Below, in pieces: positions 1 through 7,620 of a stretch of 64,000 nt of DNA. The stretch covers positions 1,736,001 to 1,800,000 of the forward strand of contig NZ_CP094264.1 of assembly GCF_023614235.1 (NCBI RefSeq), written 5' to 3'. The position numbers and the translations under genes are program-made. This DNA is from Streptomyces sp. MRC013 (GTDB lineage: Bacteria > Actinomycetota > Actinomycetes > Streptomycetales > Streptomycetaceae). Position 1 is the first letter of the stretch. Each line of letters starts with the position of its first letter. A model generated the notes under the pieces. That model was not told the origin of the DNA. It did not search any database and worked only from the letters and a program-made list of their open reading frames with translations.

Positions 1-1
1 G

Positions 2-625
2 CAGGCCACCGGCTACCGCTACCTCCACGAGGCAATCGACGTCCTGGCCGACCAGGCCCCCGAGCTGCATGAGGTGCTGGACCGCTGCCGCGCGCGGCAG
101 ATGAGCCACGTGGTGCTGGACGGCACCCTGGTCTCCTGCGACCGTGTCGCCGGGACTACCGAGAAGGGCAACGACCTGTGGTACTCCGGCAAGGCTCGGC
201 ACTTCGCCGGGAACATCCAGTTCGTGGCCGCACCCGACGGCACCCCGCTGTGGGTCTCCGACGTCGAACCCGGATCCGTCCACGACCTGCGTGCCGCCCG
301 CATCCATGCCCTGCCCGCCTTGTACGCGGCGGCCCGCGCCGGTCTGCCGACGCTGGCCGACGTCGGCTACACCGGCGCCGGCAAGGGCATCCACACCCCG
401 TTCCGTCCGCACCCCGACATCGCTTCCCCGCTCGCGCCGGACAACCGCGCCCACAACCGGCTCCTGCGCGGCATCCGGGCCCTGGGCGAACGGGCCGCCG
501 CTGAACTCAAGCAGCGCTGGCGCGCGCTGCAGCACGTCACGCTCAGCCCCAGCCGGATCGGACGCATCGCCCAAGCCGCACTCGTCCTCAACAACTCAGA
601 GGGCGTTAAGTCCCGTTCCTGGTGA
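2..625 (+). pseudogene. IS5-family transposase, 3' part, interrupted by a second IS
   Basis: The frame is open from the first base of the window, so the 5' end lies outside. It encodes the DDE half of an IS5-like transposase: a LDGT segment around the first catalytic Asp, then a VSDVEPGSVHDL block and an ADVGYTGAGKG block around the second Asp. The native product is cut after LVLNNS by the left end of the inserted element at 599; the remaining residues to the stop at 625 are encoded by that element. Joining base 598 to base 1968 restores the frame and gives NNSWK followed by TGA at 1974–1976, a normal end for this family. The host element is therefore an IS killed by another IS. Its outer right end lies somewhere after 1976 and cannot be fixed because its left end is not in the window. 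Confidence 0.85.
599..623. repeat. Left terminal inverted repeat of the IS
   Basis: It starts GAGGGCGTTAAGTCC and continues CGTTCCTGGT. It is the inverted counterpart of 1941–1964, with 15 identical outer bases and one gap further in. Confidence 0.9.
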
Positions 626-701
626 TGTGGTGTCGCCCGTTCGTGGGTGATGGAACGGTTCCACGCCCGCGTCGTGTCGTGTGCATGATGGGGTCGCGGA
701 C

Positions 702-1556
702 ATGGAACGGATGCCGTACGCAACCGACTTGTCCGACGAGCAGTGGGCACTGATCGAACCGCTGGTCACCGCGTGGAAGCAGGAGCGGGTGGCGCGGTCG
801 GCGACCGGGAACCCGGGCTCCTGCGACCTGCGTGAGGTCGTGAACGCGCTGCTCTACCAGAACCGGACGGGCTGTCAGTGGCGGCTTCTGCCGCATGATC
901 TCCCGGCCTGGTCTGCGGTGTTCTACTACTTCACCCTGTGGCGCCAGGACGGCCTTGACCAGCGAATCCAGGAGATCCTGCGCTGCCAGGTGCGGGAGAG
1001 GTCCAGACGATTAGAGGACCCGTCCCTGGTGATCATCGATACCCAGTCCGTCCGTGTGGCGGCCGGGGTGCCGAAGAAGACGACGGGACTGGACGCGAAC
1101 AAGAAGACGCCCGGCAGGAAGCGGGGACTGGCCGTCGACGTGCTGGGCCTGGTCATCGGTGTGGTGGTCCTCGCCGCGAGCGCGCACGACAACGAAGCCG
1201 GCATCGCCCTGCTGGACCAGGCGGCCGAGCGGTGCGGGATGCGCCTGGAGAAAGTCCTGGTCGACCAGGGCTTCAAGGACGCCGTGATCATCCACGGGGC
1301 GGTGAAGGACATCACCGTCGAGGTGGTCCGCCGCAACCCCGGCGACGAAGGCAAGGGCTTCGTCCCGCAACCGAAGCGGTGGGTGGTTGAGCAGGTCAAC
1401 GGCACCCTCATGCTGCACCGGCGCCTCGCCCGCGACTACGACCACCGGCCCGACAACGCGGCCTCACGCGTCTACTGGGCCTCCACCGCCGGCATGCTCC
1501 GCCGCCTGACCACCCCCACCGCCGCCTGGCGGGACGACGTGGAGCTGGCCGCGTGA
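702..1556 (+). CDS. IS5-family DDE transposase
   Basis: The product of 284 residues would cut and rejoin the ends of its own element. The N-terminal part (YATDLSDEQWALIEPLV and NRTGCQWRLLPHDLPAW) is the typical helical domain of IS5-type transposases. The RNase-H-like core follows, with IDTQSVRV for the first Asp, VDQGFKD for the second and RWVVEQVNGTLMLHRRLARD for the Glu, all catalytic residues being present. ATG at 702 is preferred because homology starts at MERMPYATDL; an in-frame GTG at 681 would add seven unrelated residues. The gene overlaps the next one by GTGA. Confidence 0.93.
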   Translation: MERMPYATDLSDEQWALIEPLVTAWKQERVARSATGNPGSCDLREVVNALLYQNRTGCQWRLLPHDLPAWSAVFYYFTLWRQDGLDQRIQEILRCQVRERSRRLEDPSLVIIDTQSVRVAAGVPKKTTGLDANKKTPGRKRGLAVDVLGLVIGVVVLAASAHDNEAGIALLDQAAERCGMRLEKVLVDQGFKDAVIIHGAVKDITVEVVRRNPGDEGKGFVPQPKRWVVEQVNGTLMLHRRLARDYDHRPDNAASRVYWASTAGMLRRLTTPTAAWRDDVELAA

Positions 1557-1957
1557 ACGTCCACGAACTCCTGCGGCTGCTGCAGACCGAACACGACGAG
1601 ACCACCGCACGAGCCGAGAACCTGCGCGAGCAGATCGAGCGGCTCACCACCGCCCTCGCCGAGACCGAAGCCCGCCTGGCCGAGCTCGCCGCCACCCGCA
1701 AGGTCATCGACGGCCTCACCCCACACGACCACGGAACGGCCCCCGCGGAGACCGCCACCGCGACCGTCTACCAGCGCATCGTGACCACGTTCAACGACCA
1801 CCCCCAGAAGGTGTTCCGCGTCCGTGATCTGCACGAACACCTCGGCCTGCCCACCGACGAGCCCTCGATCAACGTCACCCGCTCCCGCCTGGGACGACTC
1901 GTCCGCCAAGGACTCCTCGAACAACCCGAACGCGGCCGCTACCAGAAACGGACTTAA
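1553..1957 (+). CDS. IS-encoded accessory protein: coiled coil plus winged helix
   Basis: A 134-residue product translated from a GTG that overlaps the transposase stop, so the two are probably coupled. Residues 5–50 are charged with a heptad-like pattern (AENLREQIERLTTALAETEA), suggesting a coiled coil. Residues 70–134 (YQRIVTTFNDHPQKVFRVRD then RSRLGRLVRQGLLEQPERG) look like a winged helix-turn-helix. The role is unknown; a regulator of transposition or a DNA-end-binding partner are possible. Most elements of this family carry only a transposase, which makes the second gene noteworthy. Confidence 0.75.
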   Translation: MNVHELLRLLQTEHDETTARAENLREQIERLTTALAETEARLAELAATRKVIDGLTPHDHGTAPAETATATVYQRIVTTFNDHPQKVFRVRDLHEHLGLPTDEPSINVTRSRLGRLVRQGLLEQPERGRYQKRT

Positions 1958-1964
1958 CGCCCTC
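1941..1964. repeat. Right terminal inverted repeat of the IS
   Basis: It ends GGACTTAACGCCCTC, the exact complement of the outer 15 bases of the left repeat. The stop codon of the second IS gene (1955–1957) lies within it. Confidence 0.9.
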
Positions 1965-2039
1965 TCATGGAAGTGACAACCGCTGAGAAAACGTCACTGT
2001 CCTCGCAAGACGCCTTCGATCACGCGCAGTTGTACAGCA

Positions 2040-2056
2040 TTTGCACCATGTGCAAA
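2040..2056. promoter_or_regulatory. Palindrome upstream of the RsbW-like gene
   Basis: TTTGCAC and GTGCAAA flank a 3-base centre, a perfect 7+3+7 inverted repeat. An outer pair, GTACA at 2032–2036 and TGTAC at 2060–2064, extends the symmetry. It looks like an operator for a dimeric regulator; which one is not known. It lies between the dead IS and the ATPase gene. Confidence 0.5.
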
Positions 2057-2118
2057 CCGTGTACGCGCCGCGGGGTCGCGCCTACGCTCGGCGGGCGGAG
2101 CACGGTGTCCTCGTGGAC

Positions 2119-2635
2119 ATGAACCACGATTCTCCCCGCCTTCCCGCTCGATCAGGCGACTTGAGCATGAAGCTGCACCCCCTCGCGCGCGGGCGTCCGG
2201 CTCGGGCGGAAGCTGGCCGCCGTGTGGTTGCGCGAACGCGGCGTGACGTGCGAACGCGCCGACGACACCCTCCAGGTAGTCGCCGAACTCGCCGCCAACG
2301 CAGCGCTGCACGGGCGCGTGCCCGGTCGGGGCTTCCTCCTCGCCCTGCGCCTCACGAACGCCGATCGCGTCCTGCGCGTCAAGGTGACCGACACGCGCGC
2401 CGAGGCTGTACCCACGTCCACACCGCAGGCTCCTCCGACCGACGGCGAGAACGGACGCGGCCTGCTGATCGTCGCCGCGTCGGCCGACCGGTGGGGCGTG
2501 GCGGAGGGGCCGGTACCGCGGAAGACGGTGTGGGCCGAGCTGGATCTCATACGGGAGGACCCCGCCGCGTCGGGCGGGCTTCCGGACACGGACGGGACGG
2601 TACCCGCTTCGCCCGTCCCGGAACCTGCGAGGTGA
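2119..2635 (+). CDS. RsbW-like ATP-binding protein, reading frame broken near base 2194
   Basis: The product resembles the small Streptomyces HATPase_c proteins related to anti-sigma factors RsbW and SpoIIAB. From 2195 the frame gives VRLGRKLAAVWLRERGV, then VVAELAANAALHGRVPGRGF (the N-box Asn that binds Mg-ATP) and GRGLLIVAASADRWGV (G box). The expected N-terminus, MNHDSPRLPARSGDLSMKLH, is in another frame starting at ATG 2119. Dropping one C at 2194 joins the two frames as MKLHPLARG–VRLGRKLAA, just as in the family. This is either a real +1 frameshift or a sequencing error. Without it, translation could only start at GTG 2222 and would lose the first beta strand. Confidence 0.65.
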
Positions 2636-2846
2636 GCGCCGCCACTGTCCGGCGTGAGGGCCGGGCACGCCCCGCCCGAGCGGCCCGCACCGCGCGGCGC
2701 GGCCTGGTCCGGCACAAAGGTCGGGGGAACGCCCGTGCGCGCCTTCGCCGGTACGGTGGCGCGGGCCCGCCCCCGGCCCGCCCTCCAGGGCCCGAGCCCC
2801 TTCGGCGCATTCGCGCGCCCCGGGTCCGCGGCGGCGGACCTCCCCG

Positions 2847-4268
2847 TCAGCCGAGCGTCCGGTACGCGCCCTCCGCGCCCACCCGTCCCACGTACTCCGC
2901 CAGCCCCTCCGGGGTCTCCCCCGCCCAGCCCACGTAACCGTCCGGGCGGATCAGGAACACCCCCGCGCCGTACACCCGCGCCACGTCCGCGTCGGCCGTC
3001 AGCAGGGTCCAGTGCGGCCCCCGGAACGCGTCGAACAGCCGCAGCCCGTTCACCGTCGCGTCCGGCGCGCGGTCACCCGCCCTCACCGGGCCGGGGTTCC
3101 CGCGGGTCTCCTCGGTGAGGGACGAGGTGCGGTAGCCGAGGCCGAGTTGGCGGGTCGCCCCGCCCCGGCGGGTCTCGCCGCGGTGCACGCTCCTCGACAG
3201 GCGGAGCACACCGGCGGCGATCGGGCGCCGCTCCTCCTCGTAGGTGTCGAGGAGCGAGGCGGGCGCGCCGTCCCGCAGTACCGCGCCGAGTTTCCACCCC
3301 AGGTTGTACACGTCCTGGACGCCGGTGTTGAGACCCTGGCCGCCGGCCGGCGAGTGGACGTGCGCCGCGTCGCCGACGAGGAGGACGCGGCCCGCGCGGA
3401 AGCGGTCCGCCAGGGCCGCGCGCGGGCGGAAGTCCGAGGTCCACCGCACCTCGTTCACGTCCTCGCGGCGCAGGTGCGAGCGGGCTGCGACGAGGTCGCG
3501 CACGGCGTCGGGGGAGAGGTCCACCGCGGTGCCTTCCGGGAACCGCGCCACGAGCTGGAAGTCCTCCGTGCCCGCGAGCGGGCAGATCGCCATGAGGCGG
3601 TCTCCGCCCTCGCCACCCCCGGCGACCTCGCCGCCTCCGGCGCCCTCGCCACCGGGGAAGAAGTGCCAGTTGTCGCGGTCCAGGCCGGTGATGCGGACGT
3701 CCGCCACCAGTGCGGGGAAGGGGTCGACCGCCTCGCCGACCATCCCTACGCCCAGCGCCCGGCGCACCGTCGAGCGGCCCCCGTCGGCGGCGACCGCGTA
3801 GCGGGCCCGCAGTTCCGTGCCGTCGGCGAAGTACACGGTCACCCCGTCCCCGTCCTGCGCGAGGCCGACCGCCTCCCGCCGGAAGGCGACCCGCCCGCCC
3901 AGCTCGCGCAACCGCGCCAGCAGGATCTCCTGGGTGCGCCACTGCGGCACCATCCACGGCTCGTCGAACGGCACGCCCTCCGTCGCCTCCGGCGCGTCGA
4001 ACATCCGGTACTCGCCCACGCGCCGCCCGTCCCGCCAGACCATCCCGACCGGGTAGGTGCCGCCGGCCGCGCGGATCGCGTCGAGGACGCCGAGGTCGTG
4101 GAAGACCTCCAGGGTGCGCGGCTGGAGTCCCTTGCCGCGCGAGCCGGGCGACAGGCCGTCGGCCCGCTCGACGACCAGCGCGTCCACTCCGCGCCGGGCG
4201 AGGTCGACGCCGAGGGCCAGGCCGCTCGGGCCCGCGCCCACCACCAGTACGTCCACCTGTGCCGCCAT
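2847..4268 (-). CDS. FAD-dependent aromatic monooxygenase (PheA/TetX class)
   Basis: A 473-residue flavoprotein hydroxylase. It has the dinucleotide fold near the N-terminus (VVGAGPSGLALGVDLARRG), the middle DG motif (YAVAADGGRSTVRRALG) and the GD motif (RVLLVGDAAHVHSPAGGQGL), then a C-terminal thioredoxin-like segment. Relatives hydroxylate polyketide aromatics or inactivate antibiotics such as tetracyclines and rifamycins; the substrate here is unknown. The start at 4268 follows AAGGAG at eight bases. It diverges from a TetR gene and its promoter region holds two TetR-type palindromes, so it is probably induced by the ligand of that regulator, which may also be its substrate. There is no biosynthetic cluster around it, so detoxification is the more likely job. 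Confidence 0.85.
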   Translation of the reverse strand: MAAQVDVLVVGAGPSGLALGVDLARRGVDALVVERADGLSPGSRGKGLQPRTLEVFHDLGVLDAIRAAGGTYPVGMVWRDGRRVGEYRMFDAPEATEGVPFDEPWMVPQWRTQEILLARLRELGGRVAFRREAVGLAQDGDGVTVYFADGTELRARYAVAADGGRSTVRRALGVGMVGEAVDPFPALVADVRITGLDRDNWHFFPGGEGAGGGEVAGGGEGGDRLMAICPLAGTEDFQLVARFPEGTAVDLSPDAVRDLVAARSHLRREDVNEVRWTSDFRPRAALADRFRAGRVLLVGDAAHVHSPAGGQGLNTGVQDVYNLGWKLGAVLRDGAPASLLDTYEEERRPIAAGVLRLSRSVHRGETRRGGATRQLGLGYRTSSLTEETRGNPGPVRAGDRAPDATVNGLRLFDAFRGPHWTLLTADADVARVYGAGVFLIRPDGYVGWAGETPEGLAEYVGRVGAEGAYRTLG

Positions 4269-4280
4269 GCAGCCACACTC

Positions 4281-4295
4281 CTTAACGTCGTTAAG
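4281..4295. promoter_or_regulatory. TetR operator 1 (monooxygenase side)
   Basis: CTTAACG-T-CGTTAAG is a perfect 15-bp palindrome that ends 13 bases before the monooxygenase start. It matches operator 2 except at the centre base. The centres are 37 bp apart. Confidence 0.88.
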
Positions 4296-4317
4296 TACCG
4301 TCGGGTGCGACGATGCC

Positions 4318-4332
4318 CTTAACGGCGTTAAG
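4318..4332. promoter_or_regulatory. TetR operator 2 (regulator side)
   Basis: CTTAACG-G-CGTTAAG ends nine bases before the GTG start of the TetR gene. A repressor bound here would cover its own promoter, giving autoregulation. Confidence 0.88.
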
Positions 4333-4341
4333 CTGTCAAGC

Positions 4342-4992
4342 GTGAACGTGAGAGACCGCGCGCCCCTCGACCGCAAGCGGGTCGCGGACGCGGCCCTGAA
4401 GCTCCTCAACGAGGTGGGCCTGGAAGGGCTGACGCTGAGCGCCATCGGCCGCGAGCTGGGCGTCAAGGCACCCGCCCTGTACTGGCACTTCAAGGACAAG
4501 CAGGCGCTGCTCGACGAGATGGCCACGGAGATGTACCGCCGCATGGTCGCCGGCATCCCCCTCCACCCCGCCGACACCTGGCGGGAACGGTTGCGCAAGT
4601 CCGCCCACGGCCTGCGCGGGGCGCTGCGCGACTACCGCGACGGCGCGAAGGTCTTCAGCGGCTCGCGCTTCACGGGCGTCGAGCACGCCGAGCGGATGGA
4701 GGAGGACCTGCGCCTCCTCACGGCCGCCGGCTTCACCCTCCCCCAGGCGGTCCGGGCCACCACGACGACGTACCTGTACACGGTCGGCTTCGTCACCGAG
4801 GAGCAGGGCGTCGAGCCGCTGCCCGGTGAGCGGCGCGAGGGCTACGACCTCGGGGAACGCGCCCGGATGCTGGCCGACTTTCCGCTGTCCGCCGCCGCGG
4901 GCGCCGAGATCTTCGCGGACTACGACCGGCACTTCGCGGAGGGGCTGGAACTCGTGATCGCCGGCGTCGCGGCGCGGTACGGCGTCGGCTGA
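4342..4992 (+). CDS. TetR-family repressor with TetR_C-type ligand domain
   Basis: A 216-residue regulator. Residues 8–55 form the helix-turn-helix (VADAALKLLNEVGLEGLTLS, then VKAPALYWHFKDKQALLDEM). The C-terminal part (HGLRGALRDYRDGAKVFSGS and GFTLPQAVRATTTTYLYTVGF) resembles the tetracycline-repressor C-terminal domain. GTG at 4342 lies only nine bases after operator 2 with no clear Shine-Dalgarno sequence, so the mRNA may be almost leaderless. It diverges from the flavin monooxygenase and very likely represses both genes through the two palindromes between them. Confidence 0.9.
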   Translation: MNVRDRAPLDRKRVADAALKLLNEVGLEGLTLSAIGRELGVKAPALYWHFKDKQALLDEMATEMYRRMVAGIPLHPADTWRERLRKSAHGLRGALRDYRDGAKVFSGSRFTGVEHAERMEEDLRLLTAAGFTLPQAVRATTTTYLYTVGFVTEEQGVEPLPGERREGYDLGERARMLADFPLSAAAGAEIFADYDRHFAEGLELVIAGVAARYGVG

Positions 4993-5126
4993 CCGGCACC
5001 CGGGACGGGCGGGCGGACCCGGAAGCGGGCGGCGGGACCCGGCTCCGACGGCCCCACGAGACCCACGGGATCCACCAGCCCGCCGAGCCCGACGAGCCCG
5101 ACGGACCCGACGGGCCCGCCGCCGGA

Positions 5127-5262
5127 AGGGGGCGTCGCCGAGAGGGAGGCGTCGCCGAGAGGGAGGTGCCGCCGAGAGGGAGGTGCCGCCGAGAGGGAGG
5201 TGCCGCCGGGAGGAAGGTGCCGCCGGGAGGAAGGTGCCGCCGGGAGGGAGGTGCCACGGAAA
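5127..5262. repeat. 17-bp minisatellite, eight units
   Basis: Eight head-to-tail units of 17 bp fill 5127–5262. The consensus is GGGAGGTGCCGCCGAGA. Units one and two carry GCGTCGCC in the core, units three and four the consensus, units five to seven GCCGGGA ends, and the last unit is degenerate. The sequence drift along the array is typical of tandem duplication. Because 17 is not a multiple of three and there is no plausible gene, it is taken as non-coding. Confidence 0.88.
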
Positions 5263-5311
5263 CCGCCGGGGCGCCCCTCCGCCGCGACCGCGACCGCGGC
5301 GGGCGCGCCTC

Positions 5312-5339
5312 CCGGGTCCCGCCGTTCCACGGGACCCGG
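5312..5339 (-). terminator. Hairpin downstream of helR
   Basis: CCGGGTCCCG and CGGGACCCGG form a perfect 10-bp stem with an 8-base loop, 33 bases after the stop of the helicase gene. There is no U-tract, as is usual in this group. Confidence 0.5.
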
Positions 5340-5371
5340 AGACGGGCCGGCGGCTCCGGCTCCGGCGCCGC

Positions 5372-7513
5372 TCAGCGGCTGGAGAGGACCACGAGCCGCC
5401 GGGTCGCCCTGGTCATCGCCACGTAGCGGTCCACCGCCCCCGTCACGCCCGCACCGAACCGCTCCGGGTCCACGAGGACCACCATGTCGAACTCCAAGCC
5501 CTTCGACAGCTCCGGGGTCAGCGACCGGACGCGGGGCCGGCCCCGGAAGCCGGGGGCGCCGATGACGCAGGCGGTCCCGTCCGCGTGCGTGCCGAGCCAG
5601 TCGTCGAGGACCGCGTCCAGCTCCTCTGCGGAGCCGTACTCCACGGGGACGCCGCCGCTGCGGACGGACACCGGCACGTTGGCGTCCGGCAGCACCTCCC
5701 GGATGACCGGCTCGGCCGCCGCCATGACCTCCTCCGGCGTCCGGTAGTTGACGGTCAGCGACGCCACCTCGACCCGGTCCAGCCCGACCCTCCCCAGCCG
5801 CTCCCGCCATGTCTCCGTGAACCCGCGCCTGGCCTGGGCCCGGTCCCCGACGACGGTGAAGCTCTGGGACGGGCAGCGCAGCAGCAGCATCTGCCACTCC
5901 GCGTCCGTCAGCTCCTGCGCCTCGTCCACGACGACGTGCGCGAACGGCCCGGCGAGGACGTCCGGTTCGACGGCGGGGAGCGCGGACTCGTCGACCAGGC
6001 TGTCCCGCAGGTCCTGCCCGTGCAGCATCGTCACCGCGCCCTCCCCGTCGGCGTCGGCCGCGATCACGTCGTCGATGACGGCGGACATCCGCTCGCGTTC
6101 GGCGGCGACGGCGGCCCGGCGGCGCCGCCCGCGCACGGCCGCCGCCGGGTCGCCGAGCCGCTGCCGGGCCGCGTCCAGGATCGGCAGGTCGGACACCGTC
6201 CACGCCTGCCCGTCGGCCCGCTGGAGCCTCCGCACGTCCTCGGGGCCCAGCCAGGGCGCGCACATCCGCAGGTACGCGGGGACCGTCCACAGGTCGCCCA
6301 CCAGGTCGGCCGCCTCGATCAGCGGCCACGCGGCGCCGAGGGCGCCGGTCAGCTCGTCGTCCCGGCTCAGCGCCCTGCGGAGCAGCCCGGCCGGCACGCC
6401 GTCACCGTGCTTGTCCAGCAGGATCGCGACCAGTTCCTCCCAGATCCGCTCCCGCGCCTCGTTGTGCGGCACGCCGGGCTCCGCCGCCCCGAACGCCTCC
6501 GCCCAGTCCTCGGCCGTCAGCCGCACCTCACCCCACGGCGTGGTGACGGTCATGCCCTCGGCAGGGGGCGTCTCGTAGAACGCGACGGCCTTCTCGACGG
6601 CCTTCACCATGTCCGCGGACGACTTGAGGCGGGCCGCCTCCGGGTCGGCCTCGGGGACCGCCCCGGCGCCCTCGGCGACGAGGTCCCGCAGGGTGCAGGT
6701 GCGCACCCCCTCCTCGCCGAGGCCGGGAAGCACGTCGGCGACGTACGCCAGGTACGGGCGGCTGGGGCCGACGAACAGCACGCCGCCCCGGCGGTGCCCG
6801 AACCGGGGGTCGGAGTACAGCAGGTAGGCGGAACGGTGCAGCGCGACGACGGTCTTGCCGGTGCCCGGACCGCCGTCCACGACGAGGGTCCCGCGCGATC
6901 CCGCCCGGATGACGGCGTCCTGGTCCGCCTGGATGGTGGCGAGCACGTCCCGCATCCGGTCGGACCGGTCGGCCCCCAGGGCGGCGATGAAGGCGGACTG
7001 GTCGTCCAGCGCGGCGCTGCCCTCCAGCCCCTCGGCGGTGAACGCCTCGTCCCAGTAGTCGCCGACCCGGCCGTGAATCCATCGGTACCTGCGGCGGCTC
7101 GCCAGGCCCATCGGGTCGGCGTGGGTCGCCGCGAAGAACGGCTCGGCCGCCGGGGAACGCCAGTCGACCAGCAGCCGGCGGCCCGCGCCGTCGGTGAGAC
7201 CCAGCCGTCCGACGTACACGGGCTCCGGGTCGTCCACGCCCACCATGCGCCCGAGGCACAGGTCCAGGCCGAAGCGGCGCAGGGTGCGCAGGCGGGCGGT
7301 CAGCCGGTGGATCTCGATGTCCCGCTCCATCGCCTCCCGGCCGGCGCCGCCGGGCGCCCTGCGCATGGCGTCGAGACGGCCGGACAGGTCGGCGACCGAC
7401 TGCTCCAGGCATTCCGCGACCGCCGTGAAGTGCTCCTCGTCGCGGGCGATCAGCGCGGGGTCGGCCTTGGGCGCGAGGCGGCCGGGGAGGTCGAACGCAT
7501 GGACGGCGCGCAT
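5372..7513 (-). CDS. helR: HelR/HelD-type RNA-polymerase-associated helicase-like ATPase
   Basis: A 713-residue superfamily-1 (UvrD-like) ATPase of the HelD class. These bind RNA polymerase, release it from stalled complexes and, as HelR, protect against rifamycins. An N-terminal helical hairpin (about residues 15–95) precedes VVDGGPGTGKTVVALHR (Walker A, about residue 212). The Walker B region is VVDEAQELTDAEW; GDRAQARRGFTETW, VNYRTPEEVM and YVAMTRATRRLVVLSSR are later helicase motifs. ATG 7513 is chosen because AAGGG lies five bases upstream; ATG 7537 would add eight residues. An inverted repeat resembling the rifamycin-associated element lies 85 bases upstream. That makes HelR, rather than an unrelated UvrD paralogue, the best name. 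Confidence 0.85.
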   Translation of the reverse strand: MRAVHAFDLPGRLAPKADPALIARDEEHFTAVAECLEQSVADLSGRLDAMRRAPGGAGREAMERDIEIHRLTARLRTLRRFGLDLCLGRMVGVDDPEPVYVGRLGLTDGAGRRLLVDWRSPAAEPFFAATHADPMGLASRRRYRWIHGRVGDYWDEAFTAEGLEGSAALDDQSAFIAALGADRSDRMRDVLATIQADQDAVIRAGSRGTLVVDGGPGTGKTVVALHRSAYLLYSDPRFGHRRGGVLFVGPSRPYLAYVADVLPGLGEEGVRTCTLRDLVAEGAGAVPEADPEAARLKSSADMVKAVEKAVAFYETPPAEGMTVTTPWGEVRLTAEDWAEAFGAAEPGVPHNEARERIWEELVAILLDKHGDGVPAGLLRRALSRDDELTGALGAAWPLIEAADLVGDLWTVPAYLRMCAPWLGPEDVRRLQRADGQAWTVSDLPILDAARQRLGDPAAAVRGRRRRAAVAAERERMSAVIDDVIAADADGEGAVTMLHGQDLRDSLVDESALPAVEPDVLAGPFAHVVVDEAQELTDAEWQMLLLRCPSQSFTVVGDRAQARRGFTETWRERLGRVGLDRVEVASLTVNYRTPEEVMAAAEPVIREVLPDANVPVSVRSGGVPVEYGSAEELDAVLDDWLGTHADGTACVIGAPGFRGRPRVRSLTPELSKGLEFDMVVLVDPERFGAGVTGAVDRYVAMTRATRRLVVLSSR

Positions 7514-7597
7514 CTCACCCTTGACAAAATCACTCATATAGCGTGAATCTCGCAATCCTACAGCTTCCGGTATCGGCCTGCGATTGTGCGCCCTCAC

Positions 7598-7620
7598 GGG
7601 GGCCTTGCCGCAAGACCCCC
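7598..7620 (-). promoter_or_regulatory. Rifamycin-associated element (RAE)-like inverted repeat
   Basis: GGGGGCCTTGC and GCAAGACCCCC face each other across one base, with a single mismatch. In form and core (CTTGC-n-GCAAG with G- and C-rich outer arms) this agrees with the RAE found upstream of actinobacterial rifamycin-resistance genes, helR included. The consensus is recalled, not looked up. On the helR strand it lies about 38 bases upstream of a possible -10 (TAGGAT, 7555–7560). Confidence 0.8.

Larger units (their letters stand above)
599..1964 (+). mobile_element. Complete IS5-family insertion sequence with two ORFs
   Basis: This 1366-bp element has imperfect terminal inverted repeats of about 24 bp: GAGGGCGTTAAGTCC at 599–613 and its exact complement at 1950–1964, with similarity continuing inward for about ten bases. 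TCA flanks it on both sides (596–598 and 1965–1967), a 3-bp target duplication. It carries a DDE transposase (702–1556) and a second overlapping gene (1553–1957) whose stop codon TAA lies inside the right inverted repeat. Removing the element and one TCA restores the frame of the interrupted transposase. Terminal repeat, duplication size and transposase type agree with the IS5 family. The intact ends and ORFs suggest recent insertion. Confidence 0.93.
4993..5371. other. Non-coding stretch between the TetR and helR genes
   Basis: No convincing gene is seen. It holds loosely repeated 9-bp CCCGACGGG-like units around 5075–5120, the 17-bp minisatellite at 5127–5262, and a hairpin at 5312–5339 next to the helicase 3' end. 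Confidence 0.7.

Noticed and set aside
2847..4268. Naming the monooxygenase Rox (rifampicin monooxygenase) because of the nearby helR
   Set aside because: It has no RAE-like element, is controlled by its own TetR operators and lacks clear Rox-specific features; class assignment only.
5127..5262. Possible CRISPR array
   Set aside because: The 17-bp units are head to tail with no unique spacers, and no cas gene is present.
5183..7546. A very long open frame on the plus strand opposite helR
   Set aside because: Its product is Arg/Gly/Pro-rich without family features and is the complement of a well-conserved helicase gene.
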